Assembly (NCBI GenBank): GCA_017505725.1
Contig: JAFVOR010000053.1
Span: 1-64,000, forward strand
Direction of reading: 5' to 3'
Length of the DNA stretch: 64,000 nucleotides
Origin: Alistipes sp.
Lineage (GTDB): Bacteria; Bacteroidota; Bacteroidia; Bacteroidales; Rikenellaceae
The position numbers and the translations under genes are program-made. Under the pieces are notes generated by a model. It did not search any database. It saw nothing but the letters and a program-made list of their open reading frames with translations, and was not told where the DNA came from. Within the stretch, counting starts at the first letter, position 1. Each line of letters opens with the position of its first letter. Shown here piece after piece: positions 7,446 to 16,530 of this stretch.

Positions 7446-9680
7446 TTATTTGATTGTGAATTTTCCTTCGAGTTTAGCATCTGAATCGGCACCTGCCCAT
7501 ACGAGGAAGTCGCCTGCATCGGTGTATGTCGTCAGGTCGCGGTGGCAATATGCAAGGTCGGAGGTCGGAATCTCGAACTCCACAACCTTCTCCTCGCCAG
7601 CTTTAAGCGACAGACGCTCAAAGCCCTTCAACTCGCGCATTGGGCGAGTGGTCTCGGCAACGAGGTCACGCACATAGAGCTGTGCCACATCCTCGCCGTC
7701 GCGCTTGCCGACATTCTTAACCTTGACGCTAACCTTCACCACGCCACCGAGCGACACCTCAGGAGTGAGCACCTGCAAGTCCGAATACTCGAACTCGGTG
7801 TAGCTCAAACCGTAACCGAAGGCGAACAAAGGCTCGTTCGGGGTGTACATATAGCGCGAAAGGTACTTCTTGTCGTGCTCCGGACCCTTGCGAGGACGAC
7901 CCGTAATCTTGTTGTTGTAGTGTACAGGAACCTGTCCTACGCAGTATGGGAACGACATTGTAAGGTGGCCCGAAGGGTTCTTATCGCCCGACACGAGGTC
8001 AGCCACGGCCGGACCCTCCATTGTTCCACCGTGCCAAGTTACAAGCACAGCATCCGCCTTTTCGATCTCGTTGCGCACATCCATTGCACGGCCCGTGCCG
8101 AGCAGCACAACCACCTTCTTGCCCGTTCTCTTCACTGCATCGAGCAGAGCCTGCTGCGCCTCGGGCACGGTAATCTCGGTGAGCGATGTAGCCTCGCCAC
8201 TCTCGGTATAGCTCAAACCTATCGAGAGCAATACCACATCCGCCTTGCGGGCTGCACGCACAGCATCATCGATACCTCCCTTGATAGGGGCGCGGAAGTC
8301 GGAGCCCTTGGCATAGATTACATTCTTGGCTCCGAAACGCTGCTCCAAACCCTTGCGGATAGTTACCGAATGTTCCGCCTGACCCCAGCCCGGCCAAGCA
8401 CCAATCTGGTCACGCGGAGCATCTGCGAGTGGGCCTATCAAAGCTATCTTAACGCCCTCTTTGAGAGGCAACACGCCATTGTTCGAGAGTAACACCATCG
8501 ACTTGGCTGCCACCTCGCGAGCAAACTGCAAGTTGTCGGGACGATACATCACCTCATCGTGATTTTGACGACCATACTTGTATGGGTCATCGAACAGACC
8601 AAGGCGATACTTCACTGCCAAAACCTCACGACAGAGCTGGTTGATTCTCTTTTCGGATACCTTGCCCTCCTTGACCAGCTCCTCGCCATATTTGAGATAG
8701 TCGCCATAGACCATATCCATGTTGAGGTGAGCGTTCATTGCCTGACACGCTGCATCCTTGCCATCGGCAGCCGTAGCGTGGCGCACCATCTCGTGTACTG
8801 CATTGTAGTCCGAAACCACGAAGCCGGTAAAGCCCAACTCCTCACGCAGAAGCGTGTGCAAGAGCCACTTACTGCCCGATGCCGGAATACCCATAAAGTC
8901 GTTGAACGACGACATCGCAGTTACTGCACCCGACTCGACAGCCGAGCGGTATGGTGGGAGGAAACGGTCGCGGAACATCATCTCCGACATATCGACAGTG
9001 TGGTAATCACGACCTGCCTGACCTGCTCCGTAAGCGGCAAAGTGCTTGATACAGGCAGCAATAGTGTTGTCGGCCGAGAGATCCTCGCCCTGATAACCGC
9101 GTACCATTGCAGCCGAGATTTTCGAGCCGAGATAAGGGTCTTCGCCAGCACCCTCCGAAACGCGACCCCAGCGTGGATCAGCCGAGATATCGCACATAGG
9201 CGAGAAGGTCCAATGGATACCCGCAGCGGCCGTCTCGATAGCGGCAATACGGGCCGAGTGCTCTATCGCCTCGATATCCCAGGTACACGACACCGCCAAA
9301 TTCTCGGGGAAGGTGGTGCGACAACCGTGAATAATATCATAACCGAAGATGAGCGGAATACCCAGACGACTCTCCTCTACGGCAATCTTCTGCAAGCGCA
9401 ACATCTCCTCGGTCTTGCGAATCGAGAGGAATGAGCCCACCTCGCCATTGCGAATACACGCCTCGGTATCACGCTTCACACCATCGGGTCCCGTGATTGC
9501 GGCAGTGCGTGTCGTGAACTGCTGCAACTGTCCGATCTTCTCGCGAAGAGTCATCTTCTCGATAAGATTATCGGCAAACTTGTACGCCTCCTGCTCCTGC
9601 AATGAAAGATGCGGAGCATCGGAGCAGGCAACCATTGCAGCTGCCGCGACAAGCATAAGTGAAAAAATGTGTTTCTTCAT
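7446..9680 (-). CDS. bglX: GH3 beta-glucosidase (BglX-like), lipoprotein form
   Basis: Family 3 glycoside hydrolase, likely removing terminal beta-linked glucose (or xylose) from oligosaccharides. 744 residues: signal with lipobox MVAC (Cys19), TIM-barrel domain to about residue 370 with the nucleophile Asp in GFVVSDYNAVHEM, an alpha/beta domain with the likely acid/base Glu in SYTESGEATSL, and a C-terminal fibronectin III-like domain (VKVSVKVKNVGKRDGEDVAQLYV). It is a tandem paralogue of the next gene, of equal length and with long shared blocks. The lipobox suggests anchoring to a membrane, unlike its partner. Substrate linkage cannot be set from sequence. Confidence 0.93.
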   Translation of the reverse strand: MKKHIFSLMLVAAAAMVACSDAPHLSLQEQEAYKFADNLIEKMTLREKIGQLQQFTTRTAAITGPDGVKRDTEACIRNGEVGSFLSIRKTEEMLRLQKIAVEESRLGIPLIFGYDIIHGCRTTFPENLAVSCTWDIEAIEHSARIAAIETAAAGIHWTFSPMCDISADPRWGRVSEGAGEDPYLGSKISAAMVRGYQGEDLSADNTIAACIKHFAAYGAGQAGRDYHTVDMSEMMFRDRFLPPYRSAVESGAVTAMSSFNDFMGIPASGSKWLLHTLLREELGFTGFVVSDYNAVHEMVRHATAADGKDAACQAMNAHLNMDMVYGDYLKYGEELVKEGKVSEKRINQLCREVLAVKYRLGLFDDPYKYGRQNHDEVMYRPDNLQFAREVAAKSMVLLSNNGVLPLKEGVKIALIGPLADAPRDQIGAWPGWGQAEHSVTIRKGLEQRFGAKNVIYAKGSDFRAPIKGGIDDAVRAARKADVVLLSIGLSYTESGEATSLTEITVPEAQQALLDAVKRTGKKVVVLLGTGRAMDVRNEIEKADAVLVTWHGGTMEGPAVADLVSGDKNPSGHLTMSFPYCVGQVPVHYNNKITGRPRKGPEHDKKYLSRYMYTPNEPLFAFGYGLSYTEFEYSDLQVLTPEVSLGGVVKVSVKVKNVGKRDGEDVAQLYVRDLVAETTRPMRELKGFERLSLKAGEEKVVEFEIPTSDLAYCHRDLTTYTDAGDFLVWAGADSDAKLEGKFTIK

Positions 9681-9693
9681 AAATTTTATGCTT

Positions 9694-11928
9694 TTACTTT
9701 ATCTTGAATTGTCCTTTGAGTTTTGCATTCGAATCTGCTCCAACCCACACATAAAAGTCGCCGGCATCGGCCTTAACGCTCATATCGCTATGGCAATATG
9801 CCAAATCGGAGGTTGGAATCTCGAACTCCACAACCTTCACCTCGCCAGCCTTCAGCGATAGTCGCTCAAAGCCCTTCAACTCGCGTACAGGTCGTGTGGT
9901 CTCGGCAACGATGTCACGCACATAGAGCTGTGCCACATCCACGCCATCGCGCTTGCCGACATTCTTGACCTTGACGCTCACCTTCACTACCCCACCAAGA
10001 GGCACCTCTGGTGTGAGCACCTTCAAATCCGAATACTCAAACTCGGTGTAGCTCAAGCCATAACCAAATGGGAAGAGCGGAGCATTGCGGATATCGACAT
10101 AGCTACAACTATATCCCTGCGCCTTGAACTGGCTCTTTGCGGGACGACCCGTATTCTTCGAGTTGTAGTGCACAGGCACCTGACCTACGCTATACGGGAA
10201 GGACATTGTGAGGTGTCCCGAAGGGTTCTTGTCGCCAGAAACCAAGTCTGCAACAGCGGGGCCCGCCATTGTTCCTGCGTGCCAAGTGAGAAGCACAGCA
10301 TCGGCCTTCTCCACCTCGTTGCGGATATCCATAGGACGGCCCGTCGAGAGGAGCACAACAATCTTCTTGCCCGTCTGCTTCAGTGCATCGAGCAACTGCT
10401 GCTGATCCTCGGGAATCGAGATTGAGGCACGCGAACGCGACTCGCCACTATGCCAACCCGAAAGACCTATCGAGAGTAGTACCACATCCGACTGCTCGGC
10501 AATTTTAACAGCCTCCTCGATGCCGCCTTCGATAAGGCCGTTCTTGTAACGGCCACACTCGCAAGCCTTGGTGTAGAGAACATTCTCCTTACCAAAACGC
10601 TCCTCGAGAGCGGTACGGAAGGTCACTGAACGCTTTGCCTCACCCAAACCGCGCCACGCACCGAGCTGGTCTATCTTCGAGTCGGCAAATGGGCCGATCA
10701 GGGCAATCTTTGTTCCCTCGGCAAGAGGCAACACGCCATTGTTCTTGAGCAACACCATCGACTCGGCAGCCAACTCTCGAGCAAACTGCATATTCTCGGG
10801 GCGGTAATAGACCTCCGAGAGGTTCTGCTTTCCATATCTGTAAGGGTCCTCGAAGAGACCAAGCTGATACTTGACCACCAAGACCTCGCGACACAACTCG
10901 TCGATAAGCTTCTCCGAGATACGTCCCGTTCTGACAAGCTCCTCTCCGTGTGCAATATAGTCGCCACCAAGCATATCCATATTGAGGTGCGCCTTCATTG
11001 CCAACTCGGCGGCATCCCTGCCATCGGCTGCCACACCGTGGATAATCATCTCGTTCACAGCCTTCCAGTCCGAAACAACAAAGCCCTTGAAGCCTAACTC
11101 CTTACGAAGAAGGTCGTACAAGAGCCACTTGTTACCCGAAGCGGGAACACCCATAAAGTCGTTGAATGACGACATCACCGTAACAGCACCAGCATCCAAT
11201 GCTGCTTTATACGGAGGGAGATAGATGTCGCGGAACATAAGCTCCGACATATCGACCGTATTGTAGTCCTTACCCGCCTGTACTGCACCATAGGCTGCAA
11301 AGTGCTTCACACACGCAGCAATGGTGTTGCTCTTTGCAAGGTCATCACCCTGATAGCCTCGCACCATAGCGGCAGCAATCTTTGATCCGAGGTATGGATC
11401 CTCGCCCGCACCCTCCGACACGCGACTCCAACGCGGGTCGACCGAGATGTCGCACATAGGCGAAAAGGTCCAATGTATGGCCGAAGCGGCACTCTCCTCG
11501 GCTGCAATGCGTGCCGAACGCTCCACTGCGTCGATATTCCACGAACACGAAATAGCGAGATTCTCGGGGAATATAATCTTGCAACCGTGGATGATATCGT
11601 AACCGAAGATGAGTGGAATACCCAAACGGCTCTCCTCCACCGCCATCTTCTGCAGGCGCAACGCCTCATTTCTGTTGCGAATCGAGAGGAATGAACCAAC
11701 CTCGCCCTTGCGAACTGCGCTATCGATATCGCACTTCACACCCTCGGGGCCTGTCACCACACCATTGCGGGTGATAAATTGCTCGAGCTGACCCAACTTC
11801 TCGCGCAAGGTCATCTGCTTAATCAGTTTGTTTGCATTGCGCAAAGCCTCCTTATCCGACGCTTGCGGTGCTGCCGAGCCAATCGCCACGACAGAGAGTG
11901 CAAACAGCGATAATATTACTCTTTTCAT
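9694..11928 (-). CDS. bglX: GH3 beta-glucosidase (BglX-like), soluble form
   Basis: Second family 3 glycoside hydrolase, also 744 residues, 13 bases upstream of its paralogue and transcribed first. The signal peptide ends around residue 18-20 (FALSVVAIGSAAPQA) and has no lipobox, so this copy is probably free in the periplasm. The nucleophile Asp lies in GFVVSDWKAVNEMI. The acid/base region differs from the paralogue (SGWHSGESRSRASI instead of SYTESGEATSLTEI), which suggests a different aglycone or linkage preference. A C-terminal fibronectin III-like domain is nearly identical to that of the other copy, a sign of recent duplication or gene conversion there. Confidence 0.93.
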   Translation of the reverse strand: MKRVILSLFALSVVAIGSAAPQASDKEALRNANKLIKQMTLREKLGQLEQFITRNGVVTGPEGVKCDIDSAVRKGEVGSFLSIRNRNEALRLQKMAVEESRLGIPLIFGYDIIHGCKIIFPENLAISCSWNIDAVERSARIAAEESAASAIHWTFSPMCDISVDPRWSRVSEGAGEDPYLGSKIAAAMVRGYQGDDLAKSNTIAACVKHFAAYGAVQAGKDYNTVDMSELMFRDIYLPPYKAALDAGAVTVMSSFNDFMGVPASGNKWLLYDLLRKELGFKGFVVSDWKAVNEMIIHGVAADGRDAAELAMKAHLNMDMLGGDYIAHGEELVRTGRISEKLIDELCREVLVVKYQLGLFEDPYRYGKQNLSEVYYRPENMQFARELAAESMVLLKNNGVLPLAEGTKIALIGPFADSKIDQLGAWRGLGEAKRSVTFRTALEERFGKENVLYTKACECGRYKNGLIEGGIEEAVKIAEQSDVVLLSIGLSGWHSGESRSRASISIPEDQQQLLDALKQTGKKIVVLLSTGRPMDIRNEVEKADAVLLTWHAGTMAGPAVADLVSGDKNPSGHLTMSFPYSVGQVPVHYNSKNTGRPAKSQFKAQGYSCSYVDIRNAPLFPFGYGLSYTEFEYSDLKVLTPEVPLGGVVKVSVKVKNVGKRDGVDVAQLYVRDIVAETTRPVRELKGFERLSLKAGEVKVVEFEIPTSDLAYCHSDMSVKADAGDFYVWVGADSNAKLKGQFKIK

Positions 11929-11931
11929 ACT

Positions 11932-12681
11932 CTACTTCTTTGGAATTGGGGTTGTGTAGGTGTGCTTGGTGCGGATGGTCTTGTTGATAACGGGCAGGAC
12001 CATAGGCTCGAGCACCTCTGCATAGCAGAGTGTGTTTGGATGCACCTCGTCTTTGTGGTACTTGCGATTCATACCCTTGCGCTCATCGACAAGTGCCGAG
12101 TGGAAATCGACATAAGGGATCTTGTGCTTGTCGGCATAACCCTTGATCATCGTGTTGAGACGGATAATCTCATCGGCAGGCACAAAGTCGACATTCGGAC
12201 GCCAGCGGAAGCTGTAGGCCGGAGTCACCGAGCAGAGTATAACCTTGATTTTGTGCAACTTGGCCAACTCGCACATCGAGATGATGTTGTTCAGGATATT
12301 CTCGAGGGTTATTTTGCCATTATTGAGGGCGATATCGTTGATGCCCGCCATAATAACCACCGCACGAGGGTTCAACTCGATGACATCGCGACGGAAGCGC
12401 ACCAACATATGCGAAGTGGTCTGACCGCCAATGCCACGACCCACAAAGTTGTTCTTGGTAAAAAAGTCGGGATTTCGCTTTGCCCAACCTTGCGTAATGG
12501 AGTTACCCATAAAGACTGCATCGGGGCGTACTCCCGAAGCCAAAAGTTCGGCATTGTGCTTCTCGTAGCGATAGAACTTTGCCCAATCTTTCTGCGTAGC
12601 ATCTTTGCCTTGCGCGTGGGCGCACACGCACGCACACAAAGCAAAAACAAACGCCAAACTAAGCGTTACAAATCTCTTCAT
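11932..12681 (-). CDS. SGNH/GDSL-family hydrolase, secreted
   Basis: Probable esterase or acetylesterase acting outside the cytoplasm. The signal peptide covers residues 1-23 (CACVCAHAQ cleavage region). SGNH blocks are in order: FMGNSITQGW with the nucleophile Ser, GIGGQTTSHMLVRF with the Gly, VIMAGINDIALNN with the Asn, and KDEVHPN with the catalytic Asp-x-x-His near residue 222. At 249 residues it is complete. Three bases separate it from the first GH3 gene, so a role in deacylating sugars before glucosidase action is a fair inference; the natural ester is unknown. Confidence 0.85.
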   Translation of the reverse strand: MKRFVTLSLAFVFALCACVCAHAQGKDATQKDWAKFYRYEKHNAELLASGVRPDAVFMGNSITQGWAKRNPDFFTKNNFVGRGIGGQTTSHMLVRFRRDVIELNPRAVVIMAGINDIALNNGKITLENILNNIISMCELAKLHKIKVILCSVTPAYSFRWRPNVDFVPADEIIRLNTMIKGYADKHKIPYVDFHSALVDERKGMNRKYHKDEVHPNTLCYAEVLEPMVLPVINKTIRTKHTYTTPIPKK

Positions 12682-12733
12682 ATTAGGAATTTAAGTTAAC
12701 AGATACTCTTTGCAAATCGTATAAAAGGTAAAA

Positions 12734-12826
12734 TTTCAAGGCGAACAAGGTGGCGAAAGCGCAGCATAGTAGACCTATGTGAGCATTTCGCCATCCGTAG
12801 TTCAACGCAAAAATTGCCCTTTTAGG
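12734..12826. repeat. F1 palindromic element, copy a
   Basis: Palindromic intergenic element between the ROK kinase and the SGNH gene, overlapping the kinase stop codon. The central hairpin is CATAG-TAGAC-CTATG (12765-12779), then the F1 core TGAGCATTTC. Flanking arms GGTGGCGAAA and TTTCGCCATCC pair around it. The same layout recurs at 16.4, 28.8, 42.3 and 55.0 kb. Confidence 0.75.
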
Positions 12827-13835
12827 CGGTTTGCTTAGCCTGCCAAACCAGTGCCGAAGCACCGAGGATAGCGGCATTCTTATCCTGCAACTCACTTGGG
12901 AGCACCTTCACCTTATTCTTGAAGGTGATGAGCATATTCTCCTCCATATAGTGCTTGATAGGACCGAATATCAAATCACCGGCCTTTGCCAAACCTCCGA
13001 AGAGGAATATAGCCTCGGGCGAAGTAATGGTAACAGCGTCAGCCAAAGCATATCCGAGCTTCTGACCTGTGAGACGGAAACACTCCTTGGCGATAGGGTC
13101 GCCTTCAGCAGCAAAGCGCGAAAGCATAGCAGCCTCGAGCTGGTCGAACGAGTACTCACGAATAGGCGAAGGGTCATTCATTGTAGCCATCAACTCGAAT
13201 GCAGTACGCTTGATACCGCCCGCCGATGTATATGCCTCCAAGCAGCCCTTACGACCACAACCGCACTGACGACCACCACGCTCAACGATTACGTGACCAA
13301 ACTCACCTGCAAAGCCATCGTGACCATAGATCATCTCGCCATTGGCAACGAAGCCCGAGCCGACACCTGTACCGAGAGTAATCATAATGAAGTTCTTCAT
13401 ACCCTTTGCACCGCCATATACCATCTCACCGATGGTTGCAGCGTTGGCATCGTTGGTGATGTAGACAGGAACACCCTCGAAGTGTTTGCCCAGATCCTCC
13501 GAGAAGTTGAACATACGATCCTCCTCCTTCGCACCTGCAGCAATCTGCTCGTCGGTATACTTCCACATATTCGACGGAATCTCGACTGTACCCTTGTAGT
13601 AGTTTGCGTTAGGCGCACCTACACCGATACCCAACAACTCAAACTTGAAATCTACGCTGTTGAGCAATGCGTGCATCGCTGCAGCCAAATCCTCGATATA
13701 GCGAGGATAGTCGTCGAAGTGGGTGTACTTACGAGTTGAAATGGTCGACTCTGCGAAGATCTCGCCACTCTCATCTACAAGACCAAACGCGGTGTTTGTA
13801 CCACCGATGTCGATTCCGAATACAAGTTTTTTCAT
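12822..13835 (-). CDS. ROK-family sugar kinase (glucokinase-like)
   Basis: Cytoplasmic ATP-dependent kinase, most likely phosphorylating glucose released by the neighbouring glucosidases. The start was set at MKKLVFGIDIGGTNTAFG because the phosphate-binding motif DIGGT must lie near the N-terminus; an in-frame ATG 75 bases further upstream would add unrelated residues. The ROK signature with its zinc site is visible: GHVIVERGGRQCGCGRKGCLEAYTS (key His and three Cys, written 2+ motifs, near residues 160-185). ATP-binding GTGVGSGFV and the catalytic Asp in YITNDANAATIGEM are present. At 337 residues it is complete. It is the first gene of the operon, with a promoter at 13881-13888. Confidence 0.92.
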   Translation of the reverse strand: MKKLVFGIDIGGTNTAFGLVDESGEIFAESTISTRKYTHFDDYPRYIEDLAAAMHALLNSVDFKFELLGIGVGAPNANYYKGTVEIPSNMWKYTDEQIAAGAKEEDRMFNFSEDLGKHFEGVPVYITNDANAATIGEMVYGGAKGMKNFIMITLGTGVGSGFVANGEMIYGHDGFAGEFGHVIVERGGRQCGCGRKGCLEAYTSAGGIKRTAFELMATMNDPSPIREYSFDQLEAAMLSRFAAEGDPIAKECFRLTGQKLGYALADAVTITSPEAIFLFGGLAKAGDLIFGPIKHYMEENMLITFKNKVKVLPSELQDKNAAILGASALVWQAKQTA

Positions 13836-13880
13836 AACAGTAGTTTTATAGTTAGTTGATTTACGCGCTAAAATATCGTT

Positions 13881-13888
13881 CAAATGTA
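13881..13888 (-). promoter_or_regulatory. Promoter (-7 element) of the ROK/GH3/GDPD/transporter operon
   Basis: Minus-strand TACATTTG, matching TAnnTTTG, about 46 bases upstream of the kinase start. It drives the six-gene minus-strand operon and is back-to-back with the promoter at 14003. Confidence 0.7.
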
Positions 13889-14002
13889 CAACTATTTTTC
13901 CATTCTGCAAAATTTTAGCCAGGGCTATTGCATAAATTTTGACTTTCAGTCACTTCCTGCGAAATTTGTCGCCATAGGTTTGCCAATTAGCAATTTCGTT
14001 AC

Positions 14003-14010
14003 TATATTTG
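14003..14010 (+). promoter_or_regulatory. Promoter (-7 element) of the histidine phosphatase
   Basis: Plus-strand TATATTTG 18 bases upstream of the first ATG, matching TAnnTTTG. The leader is very short. Confidence 0.65.
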
Positions 14011-14027
14011 TGGTTTGAAAATACAAA

Positions 14028-15392
14028 ATGTCACACAAAATGAAACGCATTATTCTATTAACCCTCACTACATTGGCGGCATTCTCGCTTTCGGCACAGA
14101 CCTCACGCGAGGAGATTGATGCCAATCCGCGAATCGTAGTACCAACAATGACCACCTACACAGGCGAGATTTTTACCTCCGAGAAGATCTCTGCTCCAAA
14201 GGGCTATAAACCCGTATTCATCACCGGTTATATGCGTCACGGTTCGAGATTCGAGTCGGATCCGTCGTACCCGCTCGACACCTACCGCTACTTCACCGAG
14301 GCCGACAAGGCGGGACTGCTCACCCCACTCGGCAAGCAGGTCAAGGAGTTTATGATATGGAACTATGAGCATCACCAAGATCGCATTGGCGACCTCTCGT
14401 CGGTTGGATTCAATCAGCACCGCGAACTCGCAAAGCGTTACGCCAAGCGATTCCCTGCACTCTTCAAGAGCGAGGCGAAGGTAGCCTCGGTAGCGTCGAC
14501 ATCGTTGCGTGCCGCAATGAGTATGGTGGGCTTCAACCAGGGACTCAAGGAGCTCAACCCTCGCCTCAACAACTCGATGGAGGCTTCGGAGCGCACCGTA
14601 GGCATCATCCGCCCACAGAAGGCTGCCAACAACAAGCTCTACCCTGCCGAGCAGGAGAAGATGTACAAGAGTTTCCTCAAGGGTGAGATCAATGCCAAGT
14701 TGGTAGATTGGGGCTCTCGTCAGGATTTGAGCCACGCACACAAGGCCCTCTTCACCGACGCAGAGCGATTCTTTGCGATGTTCCCCGAGAAGAAGCCATT
14801 CAAGATTATGACCGACATCTACAAGCGTATGGCCTTTGCACAAAACTTTGGCAAGCTCGACCGCACGCTCATTGACGAGGTCTTCACCGCTGACGAGCGC
14901 TACATCATCTACAAGCACGAAAACTGCGCTTGGCACTACCGCTGTGGCTCGGCTGCACATCCAATCTTGGCTAACAATATGTGGCAGAGTCACATCCTGG
15001 TCGACTATATCGTTGAGCAGGTCGAGGCTCACATCTCTGGCAAGTGCGATGCAAACGCACACTTCATCTTCGGTCACGACCTCAACCTCATCCCTCTGCA
15101 GAATATCTTCGGCTTGGAGAATATGCCACTCTACTTCGGCAAGGGCAACGAAAATGTCGACTATGTGGCAGAGCATTGGCGAGGCTACAAGATCACACCA
15201 AAGGCGGCAAACATTATGTTCGTCATCTACCGCAACAAGGAGGGTAAAATCCTCGTGCGCCCACTGCTGAACGAGCGCGATGTGGAGTTGCCAATCAAGA
15301 GTGTAGCACCTCACTTCTACGAATGGAACGAGGTTAAGAAGTTGGCGTACCAGCGCATTGCCGAGCTCGACCGAATCAGAAAAGCAAAATAG
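14028..15392 (+). CDS. Secreted histidine-type acid phosphatase (clade 2)
   Basis: Histidine phosphatase of the acid phosphatase/phytase branch, likely removing phosphate from phytate, sugar phosphates or similar esters in the periplasm. The nucleophile motif RHGSR is at about residues 70-74 (GYMRHGSRFES). The proton-donor motif near residue 350 reads FGHDLNLIPL, that is His-Asp as in AppA-type enzymes and not His-Ala-Glu as in MINPP-type phosphatases. The signal peptide fits a start at MKRIILLTLTTLAAF (14040), four codons inside the first ATG. 450-454 residues, complete. It stands alone behind its own promoter and is followed 5 bases later by the polyprenyl synthetase gene. Confidence 0.86.
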   Translation: MSHKMKRIILLTLTTLAAFSLSAQTSREEIDANPRIVVPTMTTYTGEIFTSEKISAPKGYKPVFITGYMRHGSRFESDPSYPLDTYRYFTEADKAGLLTPLGKQVKEFMIWNYEHHQDRIGDLSSVGFNQHRELAKRYAKRFPALFKSEAKVASVASTSLRAAMSMVGFNQGLKELNPRLNNSMEASERTVGIIRPQKAANNKLYPAEQEKMYKSFLKGEINAKLVDWGSRQDLSHAHKALFTDAERFFAMFPEKKPFKIMTDIYKRMAFAQNFGKLDRTLIDEVFTADERYIIYKHENCAWHYRCGSAAHPILANNMWQSHILVDYIVEQVEAHISGKCDANAHFIFGHDLNLIPLQNIFGLENMPLYFGKGNENVDYVAEHWRGYKITPKAANIMFVIYRNKEGKILVRPLLNERDVELPIKSVAPHFYEWNEVKKLAYQRIAELDRIRKAK

Positions 15393-15397
15393 AGAAT

Positions 15398-16375
15398 ATG
15401 AAACTATACACCAACAGCGAGTTGTTGGCTCTCTTCGAGCGACACATTGCACAGATGCCCACCCCCGAGGAGCCTTTGCGCCTCTATGCGCCAATCAAGT
15501 ATGGCTTGGAGATGGGCGGCAAGCGCATCCGCCCCACACTGCTGATGCTCACCTACAACCTCTACAAGGAGGATATCGAGCGTGCAATAATGCCCGCTAT
15601 GGCGGTGGAGATTTTCCACAACTTCACCCTTCTTCACGACGACATTATGGACAATGCCGCAGTGCGTCGTGGTCGCGAATCGGTCTACGCCAAGTGGGGT
15701 GAGAATGTGGCAATTCTCTCGGGCGATGCTATGTTGATTTTGGCATACAACCATCTGCAACGCACCTCCTCGGAGCGACTCTCGAACATATTCGAGTGGT
15801 TCAACAAGATGGCTGCCGAGGTGTGTGAGGGACAGCAGTTCGATATGGATTTCGAGACCCAGACGAAGGTCTCGGTGGTCGACTATATGCGAATGATTGA
15901 GCTCAAGACCGCAGCTCTTTTGGCGGGCTCTGCCATCATTGGAGCCATCCTTGCCGGTGCATCGGAGAGCGACTGCAAACACCTCTACGACTTTGCCCGC
16001 GAGGTGGGTTTGGCATTCCAGCTCCAGGACGATTTGCTCGACAGCTATGGAGACGAGCGACTCGGCAAGAAGATTGGTGGCGACATCATCGAGGGCAAGA
16101 AGACCATCCTTATGGTCGAGGCTTTCTCGCGTGCCAACGAGGAGCAGCGCGAGGTGTTGCGCTCTACCCATCTGCGCAGCGACCTAAGCGATGCCGAGAA
16201 GATTGCCACAATCAAGGCACTCTACGATGAGTTAGGCGTGGCGGCAAGGGTCGAGCAGCAGATATCGCAGAGATTCCAGCGAGCACTCAGCATATTGGAC
16301 CACCTCGACGCGCCACAGGAGCGCACCACCGAGTTGCGACGCTATGCCGAGAACTTGATAGGCAGAAAGAGTTAA
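15398..16375 (+). CDS. Trans-isoprenyl diphosphate synthase (polyprenyl synthetase)
   Basis: Condenses isopentenyl diphosphate with allylic diphosphates to make prenyl chains for quinones or carriers. It has both aspartate-rich motifs: FTLLHDDIMDNA (first DDxxD, near residue 82) and FQLQDDLLDSYGD (second, near residue 210). The substrate-binding block is GKRIRPTLLM. At 325 residues with no signal peptide it is a cytoplasmic enzyme of normal size. The residues that set chain length were not analysed, so farnesyl, geranylgeranyl or longer products are all open. It is likely co-transcribed with the phosphatase upstream. Confidence 0.92.
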   Translation: MKLYTNSELLALFERHIAQMPTPEEPLRLYAPIKYGLEMGGKRIRPTLLMLTYNLYKEDIERAIMPAMAVEIFHNFTLLHDDIMDNAAVRRGRESVYAKWGENVAILSGDAMLILAYNHLQRTSSERLSNIFEWFNKMAAEVCEGQQFDMDFETQTKVSVVDYMRMIELKTAALLAGSAIIGAILAGASESDCKHLYDFAREVGLAFQLQDDLLDSYGDERLGKKIGGDIIEGKKTILMVEAFSRANEEQREVLRSTHLRSDLSDAEKIATIKALYDELGVAARVEQQISQRFQRALSILDHLDAPQERTTELRRYAENLIGRKS

Positions 16376-16400
16376 AGAATTAAAAAATAACATTAACAAT

Positions 16401-16522
16401 AAAATCGGAGGCGGTTAGGCTATTTTTGTGCGTTACGCAGTAGCAGAAAGCACAGTTTACTAGGCGTAAATGAGCATTTACGCTACAAGTAAGGTGCAAA
16501 AAGAGTCAACCGGAACGATTTT
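16401..16522. repeat. F1 palindromic element, copy b
   Basis: Fills the gap between the polyprenyl synthetase and the U32 gene. Terminal inverted repeats AAAATCGG at the left and CGATTTT at the right, inner pair TTTTTGTGC / GTGCAAAAA, central hairpin TTTAC-TAGGC-GTAAA (16456-16470) followed by TGAGCATTT. The central arms differ from other copies but still pair. Confidence 0.8.
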
Positions 16523-16530
16523 CCAACACA

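Noticed and set aside
14103..15494. A 463-codon minus-strand frame opposite the histidine phosphatase
   Set aside because: The plus-strand gene has signal peptide, RHGSR and His-Asp motifs; the antisense frame has none.
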